Of a stretch of 64,000 nt of DNA, positions 10,491 through 22,074 are shown piece by piece. The position numbers and the translations under genes are program-made. Source of the stretch: Circinella minor (taxonomy: Eukaryota; Mucoromycota; Mucoromycetes; Mucorales; Lichtheimiaceae); the NCBI GenBank assembly GCA_016758965.1, contig JAEPRB010000088.1, forward strand, positions 17,469-81,468. The letters run 5' to 3'. The notes under the pieces are model-generated. The model was given only the letters and a program-made list of their open reading frames with translations. It did no database searches and was not told the DNA's origin. Numbering within the stretch: position 1 is the stretch's first letter; every line of letters starts with the position of its first letter.

Positions 10491-13400
10491 AATGTAGATT
10501 CTAAAAGGTCTTTTTTAGTCAAATGCACATTGTGATTTATAAGAGGTGTAGCTATATTGATATAGAAAGGACGGAGGATGGAAGAGAAATGAAAAGAAAG
10601 AACACATCGTAGATGTGTACAATGAAAAATAAAGTAGTATGGTTATACTTAGGAGAAAAAAAAATAGAGTTGCGTAACAGCTTTTGTCACGCAAATTTTT
10701 GAATTTTTAATGGTTTATGCTAACGTACTACGCTTTTCTTTATATATAACCCACGATGGCCCAAATTGCCCATAACATATTCAATATAGCATATATGTAT
10801 ATATGTAATAATAAATTTTTTTCATGTCGCTGCCTATTTTAACTACTGTTTTTACTATATTAGTCAAAATCACAGTGCTTTGTTTTTTTTTTATATAAAT
10901 ACACTTATAAAGTAACTACATAATGCACAACTTAAACTTCATTTCAGAGCAGTAACTGCTTGCCAAATGATGATTATGATAGTAAAAAGTTGTTTTAATT
11001 GATTCGCGACCTTTTGAAACTTTAGAAACTCTAGACAGCTTTTATCTTTATATATGGTGTGTAAGTAGTTTTACTCGCATGAATCATTTTTTTCACTGTG
11101 TGGGATGATTTTATGCTGATGATTTTACCTTTTTCAATTGTCTTGATGAAACAAGCTTATCATCGCTCTTTATCACTATGAACCAAAAAAATTTAGAATC
11201 GATTAAGTTTTTTTTTTTTACTTTTAGTTACCATTGTGACATAAAATACCCAAAAATAAGATATTGTCATTTCTCTTGTATTTGTTTTATTCCATTAACA
11301 AAGACTTCAATTTATTGAGATGGTAAAAATGGAATTGACGTTAAAACTGCATAATAAACATGCCTAAAAGTGATTTTCATAGATTGGAAGATTACTGTCC
11401 TATGATACTTCTGCATCTCGTTCATTTGAGCAAGAATGCTGACAATCAAGGCAATTTACCAATCAAGATTGGTGGTTATGTTTCAATGGCTCGCCGACAT
11501 CAAGTTCAAAGATATTGACTTGATGCCTCCTCTGAATAGTTATCCCGTTGTATATTGTTACGTACGCAAATGTTGATATTTGACATTTACCTTAGAAACA
11601 TATAATAAAATTCAAAAAAAAATATTGTCTTTTATGAAGATGATCATCTCAAGAGCTTCTCTACGTACTACGTAAAAAACTTGACAGTCAAGTAATTCAA
11701 AACAGTCTTCTAGGCTTTTATTACGTGGGGTCTAAGGTAAAAGTTCATTTTCTCTTTTATTATTCCATATTAGTATATTTCTTTAAAAGGCAGCTTTCAT
11801 AATAAATGGAACTTCATCAATAATGGACAGATTCTTTTTCTTTCAGCAAAGAGATCTTTTCTTTTATAACACACCACAGTACATAATATAACTAAATTAT
11901 GTATAATACTAAATCCATAAATATTATTTGTTTTCTCATAAAAACTCTACGTAACAGTTGATATATATAGTATCGTCTTATTACGTATCTTTCTTTTATT
12001 TCAGTTCTGTATCAAAATGTTTATATTTTATACATTAATTTTTTAAGACACTACTGTATACTGTAATAGTATCCGTAAGAAATAGCTTGAATAATCTTTT
12101 TGAACATACATTCATTCTTTTCATCATTGTCATCTTTTTGCTATAGCTTATTCAATATGTATACATGTTATTTAAAGAAATATATACTCACGACCATTTA
12201 GATACATATCTACCTCGGGTTTCTATATACGTACCAGGTATTAATTTTGTCAATCATTGTTTCTTTTTTACATTTGTTCGTTTAATAATAATTTTTGAAT
12301 AATGAACGTTTTTTTCTTTTCAACTGCTTGTGCTTCTGTCTATTTGATAACAAAGAAACTTTTAATTCTTTGTATAATCGTTTTATATTAGTTTTAGATC
12401 AAGGTAACTTGTTTTATTTCTTCTTCCTCAGATTATTGTGACGCTTACAGTATTAATAATTATTTTCATCATCGCATCAATAAAGCTATTTTAATCAAAT
12501 AATCCAAAGAGTATTATATTTTTTTTTTGTGAATAATATTCGAACAAGCTGGTACTAATGAGCAGTAAAATCAAAATATTATTTATTTTAGTAGGCTGCG
12601 GTTTCAAAAGTATAAACGAATACCATTCATTTAAGAAGTTATTATATAAAGAAAATAAAAATAAATCGTATTTTCTTGATTGGCTCTGGCGCTGTGCCAC
12701 TGCATTTGAGAAAAAAAAATTGCAGGGTGGAATTTACCCATTATAAATATCATGAAATTCTAGCAGCTTTGGTCCATGAGTATCATCCACTTTGATAATG
12801 GTGAAATCAATATAACACTAGGCAAAAAAAAAAAAAAAAAACCAATCTGTGTATTTATGTATTACTCTTTTCATAAACAAACAATATTGACAAAGATGTT
12901 TTGTAAAATTTCTTTTTTTTCGAATGATAATTCTTTGGTTACTATGGAATCATGTCTCACAGATAGTGTTTTCAAGAGTCTACTGCTATTGTGAATAATC
13001 AATAATATGTACTGTCATACTCAAGTTTTTACCGATTTGAATTCTTTGACCCTTGAGAAAATTTTTTTTAAAAAAAAATTAGCCGGCTATTTCGACAGCA
13101 GCGAAATTTTTTTTTTGCCTAGGGTTGGTTTATCTAAAACCATAAACTATTCTCTTTTATATTCTATAAAAGTTCCCCCTGCGACAAGTGAGTGATAGTA
13201 TATTATTATATATATTCAAAAAGAAATAAAACATAAAGCTAGATGGAGATGGAGATGGAGTAAATATTTTTTATATAAAAGGCCATCTATTTTTTTTTTT
13301 AAAAAAAAAATAAAGATTCAAAAGATGTAAACAAAAAAGTATTTTACTCATTTTTTTATTGTTATCTTTTTTTTTTATAAAGCCGTCGTTATGTTATTTA

Positions 13401-13600
13401 AGTCGTTGTCATGGTATTTTTTATACAAAAAGATAACATTTATTTGAAGATGATGGTAAGAAGAAAAAATAAATAAATTTATTTTATGGATGATGGAAGG
13501 AATTATAATAAATATTAATGAAGGAATTAAAAAAAAAAAAAAGGAAGAAAAACAAAAGAAGAAGAGAACACTCGGTACCGAAGGTTGCAGTTGAGTGTAA
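10491..13600. other. Long AT-rich gene-poor stretch
   Basis: Nothing is supported as a gene. Weak coding-like composition occurs near 11380-11560 on the plus strand but without motifs or splice structure. TACGTA/ACGTA words are noticeably frequent (for example 11562, 11663-11674, 11949, 11984, 12230). T-run/A-run switches lie at about 13072 and 13291-13310, and a short GGAGAT repeat at 13243-13260. Confidence 0.4.
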
Positions 13601-13617
13601 AGAGAAACTTCTTGAAT

Positions 13618-13690
13618 TGGCGTCATCGAGATTCGAACCTGTGACCTCTAATCACGTAATGAGGAACTTAACCACTCTGCCAACAATTCT
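13618..13690 (-). pseudogene. Decayed tRNA-like sequence (pol III A and B boxes)
   Basis: Reading the minus strand, TGGCAGAGTGGTTAAG matches a tRNA A-box/D-arm, and GGTTCGAATC about 40 bases later matches the B-box/T-loop consensus exactly. The T stem and anticodon stem do not pair properly and the acceptor arms are only partly complementary (GAATTG with CAATTC), so no anticodon can be assigned. It is best read as a tRNA pseudogene or the head of a SINE-like element. Confidence 0.45.
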
Positions 13691-13699
13691 ACTTATTTG

Positions 13700-14486
13700 T
13701 TATTGGAAATCATGGCTTAAGCCCAGTTAAATTAGCGTCGGGGAAATAAATTTTGATTATTGTTTGTAACGCAGTGGACAAAAAAAAATAATTTGTTTCC
13801 TCGACGACAGTAGCTGAACGCAAACCTTTGCTTTGTAGTAACAAAGCAGATCTTTTGAGTTTTTTTTTTTTTTTTTAAAAAAAAAAAAAGTACTTTACTC
13901 AATCTAGTTTTATGCTTTATTTTTCTTTGAAAATAAATATAAAATATAATATAATAACTCACTTGTTAAAAAAGAAAAACTTTTACGTAGAATAGTAGTT
14001 TATAGTTTTATATAAACCATCCTAGACAAAAAATATATAACTTTCTTTTTGTTTGGTGTCGATGAAAATAAGCAGCTGATTATTTTTTTTTAATTTTTTC
14101 ATACATGTCATCATATACTGCTATTTATATAATTGTGTATGATTATACTGATAACTATAATTAGTGTCATCACTAATTACTGTGAACTAAATTTTATTCC
14201 TTTATTTTTCGCATTAATGGGTCTTACTATCATCAGTTTATTCTAGTAGTGTTATTGAGATCAATGGATTCAAGCTCGAATATGTAATAGTATACTCTAT
14301 TGATTTTGATAACAGTGGTTTATGGAAATATTATTTGTGAGATGATTTTTTAAACATAAATTCTATAGTAACCAAAAAATTACTAATCGAAACAGAAAAT
14401 TTTATTAAACATCTTATTGACATTTTTGGATTCTTATCCTTTTTGTTCTCCTTTCTCGAACTTCACTAATTAATTATTAATAAAGC
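13700..14486. other. AT-rich gene-poor stretch
   Basis: No gene seen. A long T run switching directly to an A run occupies 13860-13889. The remainder is AT-rich without recognisable coding or repeat structure. Confidence 0.4.
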
Positions 14487-14488
14487 TA

Positions 14489-15468
14489 CAGAGGAATCCC
14501 GTTAATTTCAAACTTACATCTCCCATTTTTGGTGTGAAAATAAAGGGGATGTGAAAGTTATCGGGACTATAGAAGATACAGTCAATTACTTTTAAGGGCA
14601 GGTTAATAATAAAGAGATACTGCATATATACATACCAGTTGTAACGATATTTATATCTTTTATAATGCTAAATAAAATAGAAAATATGTACATCAACTGT
14701 AAAATACATTTTTGTTTTACATAAAAGCATACATTAGATTTTTCATATAAACTATGCTGAATATTCATACGTACACAAGAAAACATATATTACACTACAA
14801 CATTCCTGCAATTATATGATTATACTATATATCACATATGTTGTCTTATTTCTTTTGTGCTACTGTAAAACTTTTATTATCCTATAACGTGCTCATATAT
14901 GTCAAACAATGTAAGTAGTTTCATAATCTCATAAAAAGTCAAAGAATATTAGGGAAACGTATAAATACACACTTTTATTTCATCTTCTTCCCCAATGTGG
15001 CGTTACATTTAATTTTATTTATCTACTATTTACTAGTCAAATAATAATGACTAACAAAATAATTTTACAATTTATCGAATAGGTGATGAAAGTCAATTTA
15101 GGAAACATATACAAATCAAATGGTATTGACCCCATTAAAAACAAAAATCTTAAAGAACATAAATTGCTTCATATGCTAAACTTCAAAATAAATTGTTTAG
15201 CCAACACATATTTCTTAGACTAGAGAACCCTCATCTGAACACAGTTATCATTAAAGACTACTAATACAATAAAATCAATGCATACGTAATATAATTCTAT
15301 AAGCGCGTATATTACTCCCGTTACGGTTTCAACCTCCCTGCTTGTATTGAAAGTGAAATAAATGAGAATGTGAAAATTTCATTATGTCAATTTTTCCACT
15401 CCCTGGATTTCTGTGAAAATAATGAGGATGTGAAAGTTAACGGATATGAAATTAACGGGGTTCCTCTG
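14489..15468. mobile_element. 980-bp non-autonomous pogo-like DNA transposon
   Basis: The two ends are 22-bp terminal inverted repeats differing at a single position (CAGAGGAAYCCCGTTAATTT at each end). They are flanked on both sides by the dinucleotide TA (14487-14488 and 15469-15470), the target duplication of Tc1/mariner-superfamily elements. The end sequence resembles pogo/Fot1/Tigger termini (CAG-R-G-AAC-C-x-CGTTAA). A GGATGTGAAAGTTA-type motif occurs just inside both ends (about 14549 and 15426), with a variant near 15368, probably transposase-binding sites. No transposase frame is present, so movement would need a partner in trans. Confidence 0.8.
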
Positions 15469-15470
15469 TA

Positions 15471-17646
15471 TTGAGCTTTTATTTTCTTTTTTGGTTAGAA
15501 GTTTACTAATATATTAAAAAGCCTTAGAAAAAAAATCATGAAATAGAAAAAGTATATAAGAAGGACAATAAAGTTAGTTGAAAGTTTATCTTTACAATAA
15601 TAAGAGAGATATTGATATATGAACATGTTTACACGCTTTCATGATTTTTTGTTTTGCAAGGATATGGCTGTATTGTTTACAAGTAATATGACCATAGTAA
15701 TGTAAGTAAAAGAAGCGTATAAAGTTGTTTTCAATTTTCTATTCGTTGATGTAAATAAAGAAAATTTGAACACGATTGAAATGAAATATATTCTCTGGCT
15801 CTTTCTAGTTTTTCCAAAAGAATTGATAGACTTTTTGGTAAAGATCTGAAAATGTCATGTATTATATGTCAAAACATGTATAAACTTTTATTCATAGCAA
15901 TACTAGGTCATAATAGTGGAGATACACCTTTAAATATTTTAATTCTCAGCAAACTCTTTTTGGTGATTTCCAACCCATTTGGTTTGTTAGTTGTTATTTC
16001 TTTTAATTGAAGACATTTTTTTTTTCGCTCTTCTTTTTTTTTTCTTCTTATCTCCATGAATGACGTTCACCATGAAGAAACAGTATTGACATAGTATCTT
16101 TAAAACTAAAGAAGTCAACAGCCTTGTCAATTTCGTTTGATGGACAAAAGAATTTCTTTTTTTATAAACTAAAAAGTAATTTGTTGGTCTTTACCTTCTT
16201 ACTATGTATATGGAATTTTTTAAAAAAAATGTCATCAAAAGACGCTTACTTTTCTGGGTTAGTTTCATCTTTCGTCGATGTGTCAAATGAGCGCGGCCTT
16301 CTTCCCGAGAGCCAAAAAAAAAAAAAGGAGAAATTAAGCAAAATAAAGTTTAAGAGATCAATCAAAGGAGAAATTATATAAATGTCAGTTAAATGTGTTA
16401 CTATATGCATTAAGTATATTATACCAAATAAGCACTGGTTCATATTATTTGATGTCAGACTTTTGTTTGTCTTAAACATCATTATTCTAGAACTTCTAAA
16501 ATGGTTGTTTAAAACATGTTGTAATCGCTATTTCCATTTGACAATCATGATTTCCTTTTCTTGTTTTTTTTTTCCATAAAAATATTAAATATTTTATAGT
16601 AATAATTTTATAATTGAAGATGCAAGGTTAAATATTTTAAGCACATGAAAGTATCCGTCGATATTCTTCATTTGACCAATATGGACCACCAACATTGATT
16701 TTTGAACATGCAACTACGACAGCAACGACTACCATCATTGTCTATCTCCGCAATAAAAATAACAGCTCATGTTATTGTATTCGACCAAATGAGAAAATAG
16801 TTGGTAGGATAAAAGAAAATAAAAGGATCATCTTCTCCTTTCCCCTCTGGTGTACCATCGTCACATTTCATTTTACCCGCTCCCAAAAAAAAAAAAAAAA
16901 AAAAAATATTCGGATAAAAAATAAAGTATGAAATCATAATTCCGTCTTAAAGAAAAAAATTTTTTTATCCATACACAATTTATTTCCTTTGGATGGCATA
17001 TTTTATTCAGCTTATTATTATACAGTAATAACAAAAACTTTTTATACATTTGATAAATTATCTTTTGAATTTAAAAGATATAAAAAAAAAAAAACTTTGT
17101 TCTAGTGAAGTCCCTTAAACATCTCCGTTCTAAATAATAATGGTATTACAATAAAAGAAAAACAGAGTCAAAACTCAGTGAGACGACGATGGGGGATGTT
17201 CATGTTAAAATGATGAATTTACTTGTCCATTGAAAAAAAAATCTATTAAGCTCCGAATTTGATCAATCTTCTTTATCTGATAATTTTAAATGACCATAAA
17301 AGAAAGAAAAATAGAAAAAAATATACTCCGCATCATCAAAGTTACCGTTGATAGTTCTTTTATCCTTTTTAGGTGAAATTGTCCCTTCAAAGTAAGTTTA
17401 AATCATTTATAACATAAGATTATTATATAGTAAGATGATTATATATTATATATATAGTAATTAATAATAATAAAATAAAATAGGTACAATATGAAATATT
17501 ATTAAAGTAATGCAATAAAAGAGAATATGTAACAAATGATGTGGAATATAAGTTAAATAAAAAATAAGTAGAGAAGGGGGGGGAGGGGAGTAGTAGAAGA
17601 AGAAGAAATAAATTATATTTTATGAAAAAAAAATATTTTGTAATAT
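15471..17646. other. Gene-poor stretch leading to the gene-dense region
   Basis: Short open frames on both strands near 16124-16931 have no motif and are broken by homopolymers. A plus-strand frame around 16230-16310 has ordinary composition but no supporting structure. The last 550 bp (about 17100-17646) include the 3' flank of FTR1, a G-rich run at 17577-17590 and one ATCTGATAA box at 17275-17283. Confidence 0.4.
17275..17283 (+). promoter_or_regulatory. ATCTGATAA GATA-type box downstream of FTR1
   Basis: Perfect ATCWGATAA match about 365 bp past the FTR1 stop codon, in the gene-poor flank. It is the same nine bases as the three boxes in the FTR1-FET3 promoter. Its position makes a direct promoter role doubtful. 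Confidence 0.3.
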
Positions 17647-18960
17647 CTAAGCTTTAATGGAAGCGACACGAACTTTTTCGCCTTCGGCGATGGCAATACG
17701 TTCTTCATCAATAACTTCTTTACCAATAATTTGACCATCTTGATCAATAAATTGTTTAGCATTTTCAAGAGCTACATCACCTTCTTCACTATTATTGAAT
17801 TCACCACGTTTAGCTTTACTAATAGCAGCATTTCTTTCTTTATAGAACATGTAGACTAAGCATGCTGCAACAAGTAACCAATACAAACAATAGCTAATGA
17901 TTGTACCAATGGTTGCTGTATTGTTCCAACCGAGAATAGCATTGAAGATTTGCCTATATAATATATATATATGTTAATTTAAACAATATATGAAACATAT
18001 ATATATATATATAATAAAGAAAAAATTGACTTACCAACCACCATTACTATCAACATTTAATTCTGGGTCACCCCAAGAAACATGCCATACAGCGGTTGTC
18101 ACCTTGTAAGCAATAACATCGCCACCTTCTTCTGCAGCTTCACCACCAATAACTTGATTCCATGCATATTGTTCAAAGTAACCAACAGCTTTAGACATAA
18201 GTCCAGCAGCTACCAAATACAAAATCATTGTAGATACAATAAAGAACCAACGTAAATGTAAAATGGAACCACCACGATAAATAATGAAACCTACAAGACA
18301 TCCACAAAGAAAACCCATGATAGCAGCAATAGGAATTGATTTGGCTTGTACATTAAGGGATACCTATATATAAATATGTTGATATATTAAAGAAAAATTA
18401 ATAAATATATTGTATTATTGTGTATACTTGATTTCATAATGAAAAGAAAATAAACATACACCACCAATAAATACAACAGCTTCAAGACCTTCACGAAGAA
18501 CAGTAATAAAAGGTAATAAAAAGAAAGAATAACGTTGTAAACGAATTTTCCATGTAACTTTTTTTCCAGTAACAGCACCTGCTTCCATAGCTTTAGCTAA
18601 TTTGACTTTCCATTTTTCTTGCATACGTTCCGTTTTAAGCATAGCAAGACCCATAGCCGTAATCATAAGTGTAGCAATTAAAGAAAAGACACCTTCCCAA
18701 ATATCTTCAGAATTACCCCAAATGTCATTTAAAACGGTATACCAGACAGCAATAAAAGCAGCACCAATACAAAGACAAATAAGTAAACCTAATGAACTTC
18801 CAATCCATACTTGATTTCTCAACTTTTTGTAAACAGGAGTTGATTTATCAAAAACCTTGGCTAAAAAGGATAACAATACAGAAACAATAATTGCTGCTTC
18901 TGTTGTCTCGCGAAAGACAATAAAAAAGATGGGTACATCAAAATAGTCAGAATTACCCAT
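17647..18960 (-). CDS. FTR1: High-affinity iron permease Ftr1
   Basis: Three exons (18960-18460, 18363-18035, 17953-17647) join in frame to a 378-residue polytopic membrane protein, close to the usual length of fungal Ftr1. It imports Fe3+ handed over by the ferroxidase Fet3 at the plasma membrane. The two diagnostic iron-binding R-E-x-x-E motifs are present: R17-E-T-T-E21 in the first membrane segment and R156-E-G-L-E160 in the fourth. About seven hydrophobic segments are visible. The C-terminal tail is charged and cytosolic-looking. The start ATG gives MGNSDYFDVPIFF, typical of the family, and no alternative start fits. The gene is divergent from FET3 with 598 bp between the start codons, implying co-regulation by iron. 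Splice donors are GTATGT and GTAAGT. Confidence 0.97.
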
Positions 18961-19144
18961 TGTTTAAAAAAAAAAAGGGGGAGGAGGTCTTTTTTTTTGC
19001 AGGAAAAAAAGAAAAGAAAAGAAAAAGGAGAGCAAAATAAATAAAAGAAATTTTATTTACTGGAGATAACAGTAGATCCCTACAAATAAAAAGATGTGCG
19101 CGGGTAACCCCCACCCCTTTTTGTTTCTCTCTCTTAATTCAACT

Positions 19145-19153
19145 TTATCAGAT
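19145..19153 (-). promoter_or_regulatory. Iron-responsive GATA box 1 (ATCTGATAA)
   Basis: Perfect ATCWGATAA on the minus strand, 185 bp upstream of the FTR1 start. Fungal iron repressors of the Fep1/Sre1/Sfu1 GATA family bind this core when iron is sufficient. The assignment of that regulator here is inference. Confidence 0.65.
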
Positions 19154-19232
19154 CGAAAAGTTTTTTTTTTTGTGTTATCTAATAACCCGATTTCATCTCT
19201 ACTTAGAGAACAAGTTATCAATAACTGACCGA

Positions 19233-19244
19233 TCATCCGGATGA
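19233..19244. promoter_or_regulatory. 12-bp perfect palindrome in the FTR1-FET3 promoter
   Basis: TCATCCGGATGA is a perfect palindrome near the middle of the divergent intergenic region. The CCGG centre with symmetrical arms could be a site for a dimeric regulator, but no factor can be named. Confidence 0.3.
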
Positions 19245-19326
19245 AACAGCGCTTTCCGTTTTTTTTTATTATTCTGTGCCACATATAAAAGATTTATACC
19301 CAGTTTTGTCAATTTCTCCTTTTTCG

Positions 19327-19335
19327 TTATCAGAT
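19327..19335 (-). promoter_or_regulatory. Iron-responsive GATA box 2 (ATCTGATAA)
   Basis: Second perfect ATCWGATAA, minus orientation, between FTR1 and FET3. Confidence 0.65.
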
Positions 19336-19396
19336 GCAACAAAAAAAAATAAAAGGATCATCTGATGGGTAACGCAGATCAAAAAAAAAAAAAAAA

Positions 19397-19405
19397 ATCT
19401 GATAA
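19397..19405 (+). promoter_or_regulatory. Iron-responsive GATA box 3 (ATCTGATAA)
   Basis: Third perfect ATCWGATAA, plus orientation, 154 bp upstream of the FET3 start codon and about 60 bp from box 2 in opposite orientation, as in paired GATA sites of fungal iron genes. Confidence 0.65.
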
Positions 19406-19558
19406 AAAAGAAACTTCCCATTAAGGAAATAAATTCGTGGGTCAATTTTTGTCCGCTTAAGATAAAAAAAGGTAGATATGCTTTTTTTTTTTTGGTTGTT
19501 CCTTTGTAACCTTTTCTTTTTTCTTTCAAAAAATAAATAAAAAATAAATCGTTAACAA

Positions 19559-22074
19559 ATGCGATCATTTTTATCTGCTGCGATACCTTTAGTATTTGCA
19601 ACTGTTGCAAAAGCAGCTATTGTTGAACATTGGTGGGATATTACTTACACTACCGCAAATCCAGATGGTCTTTATGAACGTCGTGTTATTGGTGTGAATG
19701 GAACTTGGCCGTAAGTATATACTCATTTGTCATAAAAAAAAATTCTTTAAAAATTTATTAACTCTTTTTAATTATAATTATAATATTATTAGACCTCCTC
19801 AAGTTGATGTCACTGTCAATGATACTTTAATTATTCATGCACATAATAGTTTAGATGAACCTACTGCACTTCATTCCCATGGTATGTTCCAAAATGGTAC
19901 AGCATGGATGGATGGTCCTTCAATGGTTACTCAATGGTAAAGATTGACAAGTGAAAATAATAATTTTTATTTTGACGTATAATATATACTTATTAAAAAA
20001 ATTACATTATATAGTCCAATTCCCCCAGGACATGATTTTACTTATGAGTTCAATATTACTCAACATGGTTCTTATTGGATTCATGCTCATTACATGGTAC
20101 AGTTTTATACTTTTCAAAATTCCAGCTTTATTTTAATGATAGCACACAAATCAATTTTACAATTTGACTAACATATTTATATATATTATATAGGGTCAAT
20201 ACATGGATGGTCTCCGAACTCCTTTCATTTTACATAATAGCCCAGAAGCTTATACCTATGATGAAGACATTGTCGTTCCTCTTGAAGGTAATTTTATTGA
20301 TGGTTTTTTTTTTTTTTGTATTTTTAAATGAAGAATATACTTTTTTTAATATGCTACCTATTATTCACACATTTATAATTATACAACCATTTTTTCATAT
20401 GACATATAGATTGGTACCATGAACAAAGTTCAAATCTTCTTGATTCCTTTTTAAATCAATATAATCCTACAGGTGCTGAACCAGTACCACAATCTGGTTT
20501 AATTAAACGTACTCCAAATGCAAGCTTTAATTTTGTTCCTGGTAAAACATATCGTCTTCGATTGATCAATATGTCTGGCTTCTCTATGTTTTATGTTAGT
20601 ATTGATGGTCATGAATTCGATGTCATTGAAATTGATGGTGTAAGTATAATATATATTTAACTCTTTTTGTTGTGTGTTGTTATTCAATTATAATTATAAC
20701 AAAAATATTAATTTCATGTATTTTTATCATTAGGTTGATACCCAACGCCAAACCGTTAAAAGTGTTTATCTTACTGCTGCTCAACGTGTTTCTGTATTGG
20801 TTACAGCAAAGAATACAACGGATACCAATTATTATTTCCGTGCTGATATGGATACTGATATGTTTGATATACTTCCAGAAGATCTTGATTACAGTAAGTA
20901 TACTCTTTCTTTTATAATTTTTTTTGTCTACTATCTATAGCACTTACTAATACATTAACTATTATTATAGATCTCGTTGCTCCCGTATATTATGATCAAA
21001 GTCATAATAACTTTGCTCCAGCTGATGATGAAGGCATGGCTTCCCAATTTGATGATATTGAATTCAAGTGTCTTGAACCTGCTGCCGCTGTTCAACCTGA
21101 TAAACAAGTAAATCTTACCATTGATTTCCAAGTGACTACGGATGGTATCAACCGTGGTATGTTCAATGAACTTCCTTACTTGGCTCCTTTGGTTCCTTCA
21201 CTTAATACCATGCTTGGTATGGGTAATCTTTCTTATGAAAAAACAGTCTATGGTCCTCAAACTCGAGCTATTATCTTGGATCACTTATCCATGGTTGAAA
21301 TTGTTCTTAATAATCTTGATGCGGGTGCACATCCTTGTAAGTTTAATTTTTTTTCTTTCAAAACACTTTTTTTTAGAGAGAAAAGACATTTATATATTAA
21401 CTTGTCATTTATTATTGATACGTACATAAAATTAGTCCATTTACACGGTCACGTGTTCCAAATTGTGGGTCGTGGTGCAGGTGTTTATGATGGTGATGAA
21501 AGTAAAGTTGAAAAATGGTATTTAGAAAATCCAATTCAACGTGATACTGTTCAAGTTCCTGCAGAAAGTTTTACCATTATTCGATTCCGTGCTGATAATC
21601 CTGGTGTTTGGGTAAGATATAGAAAAAAAAAACCACACACACATATGACATATCACATTATTCCTTAAATCATATTATTCATCAAAAAAGAAAACACTTT
21701 AATCATATAAATATTTAAATTTTTTATAGTTCTTCCATTGTCATATTGAATGGCATTTAGAATCGGGTCTTGCTGTAACATTTATTGAAGCACCTGAAGT
21801 TGCACAACAACGAATGACTTTACCACAAGCATTTAATGATATTTGTGAAGCTGGTAATATTCCTACTAATGGAAATGGAGCTGGTAAAGAAGGATTAGAT
21901 CTTAAAGGTGCACCAAGTGGTATTACACTTATTTATGATGGTTTTACTGCTAAGGGTAAAGGTGCTATGGCTGCTTGTATTATTGCTGCTATCATTGGTA
22001 TGGGTTCCATTGTATGGTATGCACTTTCAGATCCAGAAAAGAAAGCGCGTGATATTCAAGTTGGTAGAGCTTAA
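19559..22074 (+). CDS. FET3: Fet3-type multicopper ferroxidase
   Basis: Nine exons (19559-19710, 19793-19936, 20015-20096, 20194-20287, 20410-20639, 20734-20893, 20971-21336, 21436-21611, 21730-22074) give 582 residues. The protein oxidises Fe2+ to Fe3+ outside the cell with O2 and passes iron to Ftr1. A signal peptide (MRSFLSAAIPLVFATVAKA) starts it and a hydrophobic anchor lies near residues 546-566 before a short cytosolic tail, the standard Fet3 topology. All four copper-ligand blocks are visible: H78-S-H80-G, H122-A-H124, H411-L-H413-G-H415, and H471-C-H473-I-E-W-H477 with L482 downstream. The first block reads HSHG where HWHG or HFHG is more common. N-glycosylation sequons are frequent. 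The 598-bp promoter is shared with FTR1. Confidence 0.96.

Noticed and set aside
11380..11560. Plus-strand stretch with protein-like composition
   Set aside because: Short, in several frames, without motif or splice structure; could not be told from chance.
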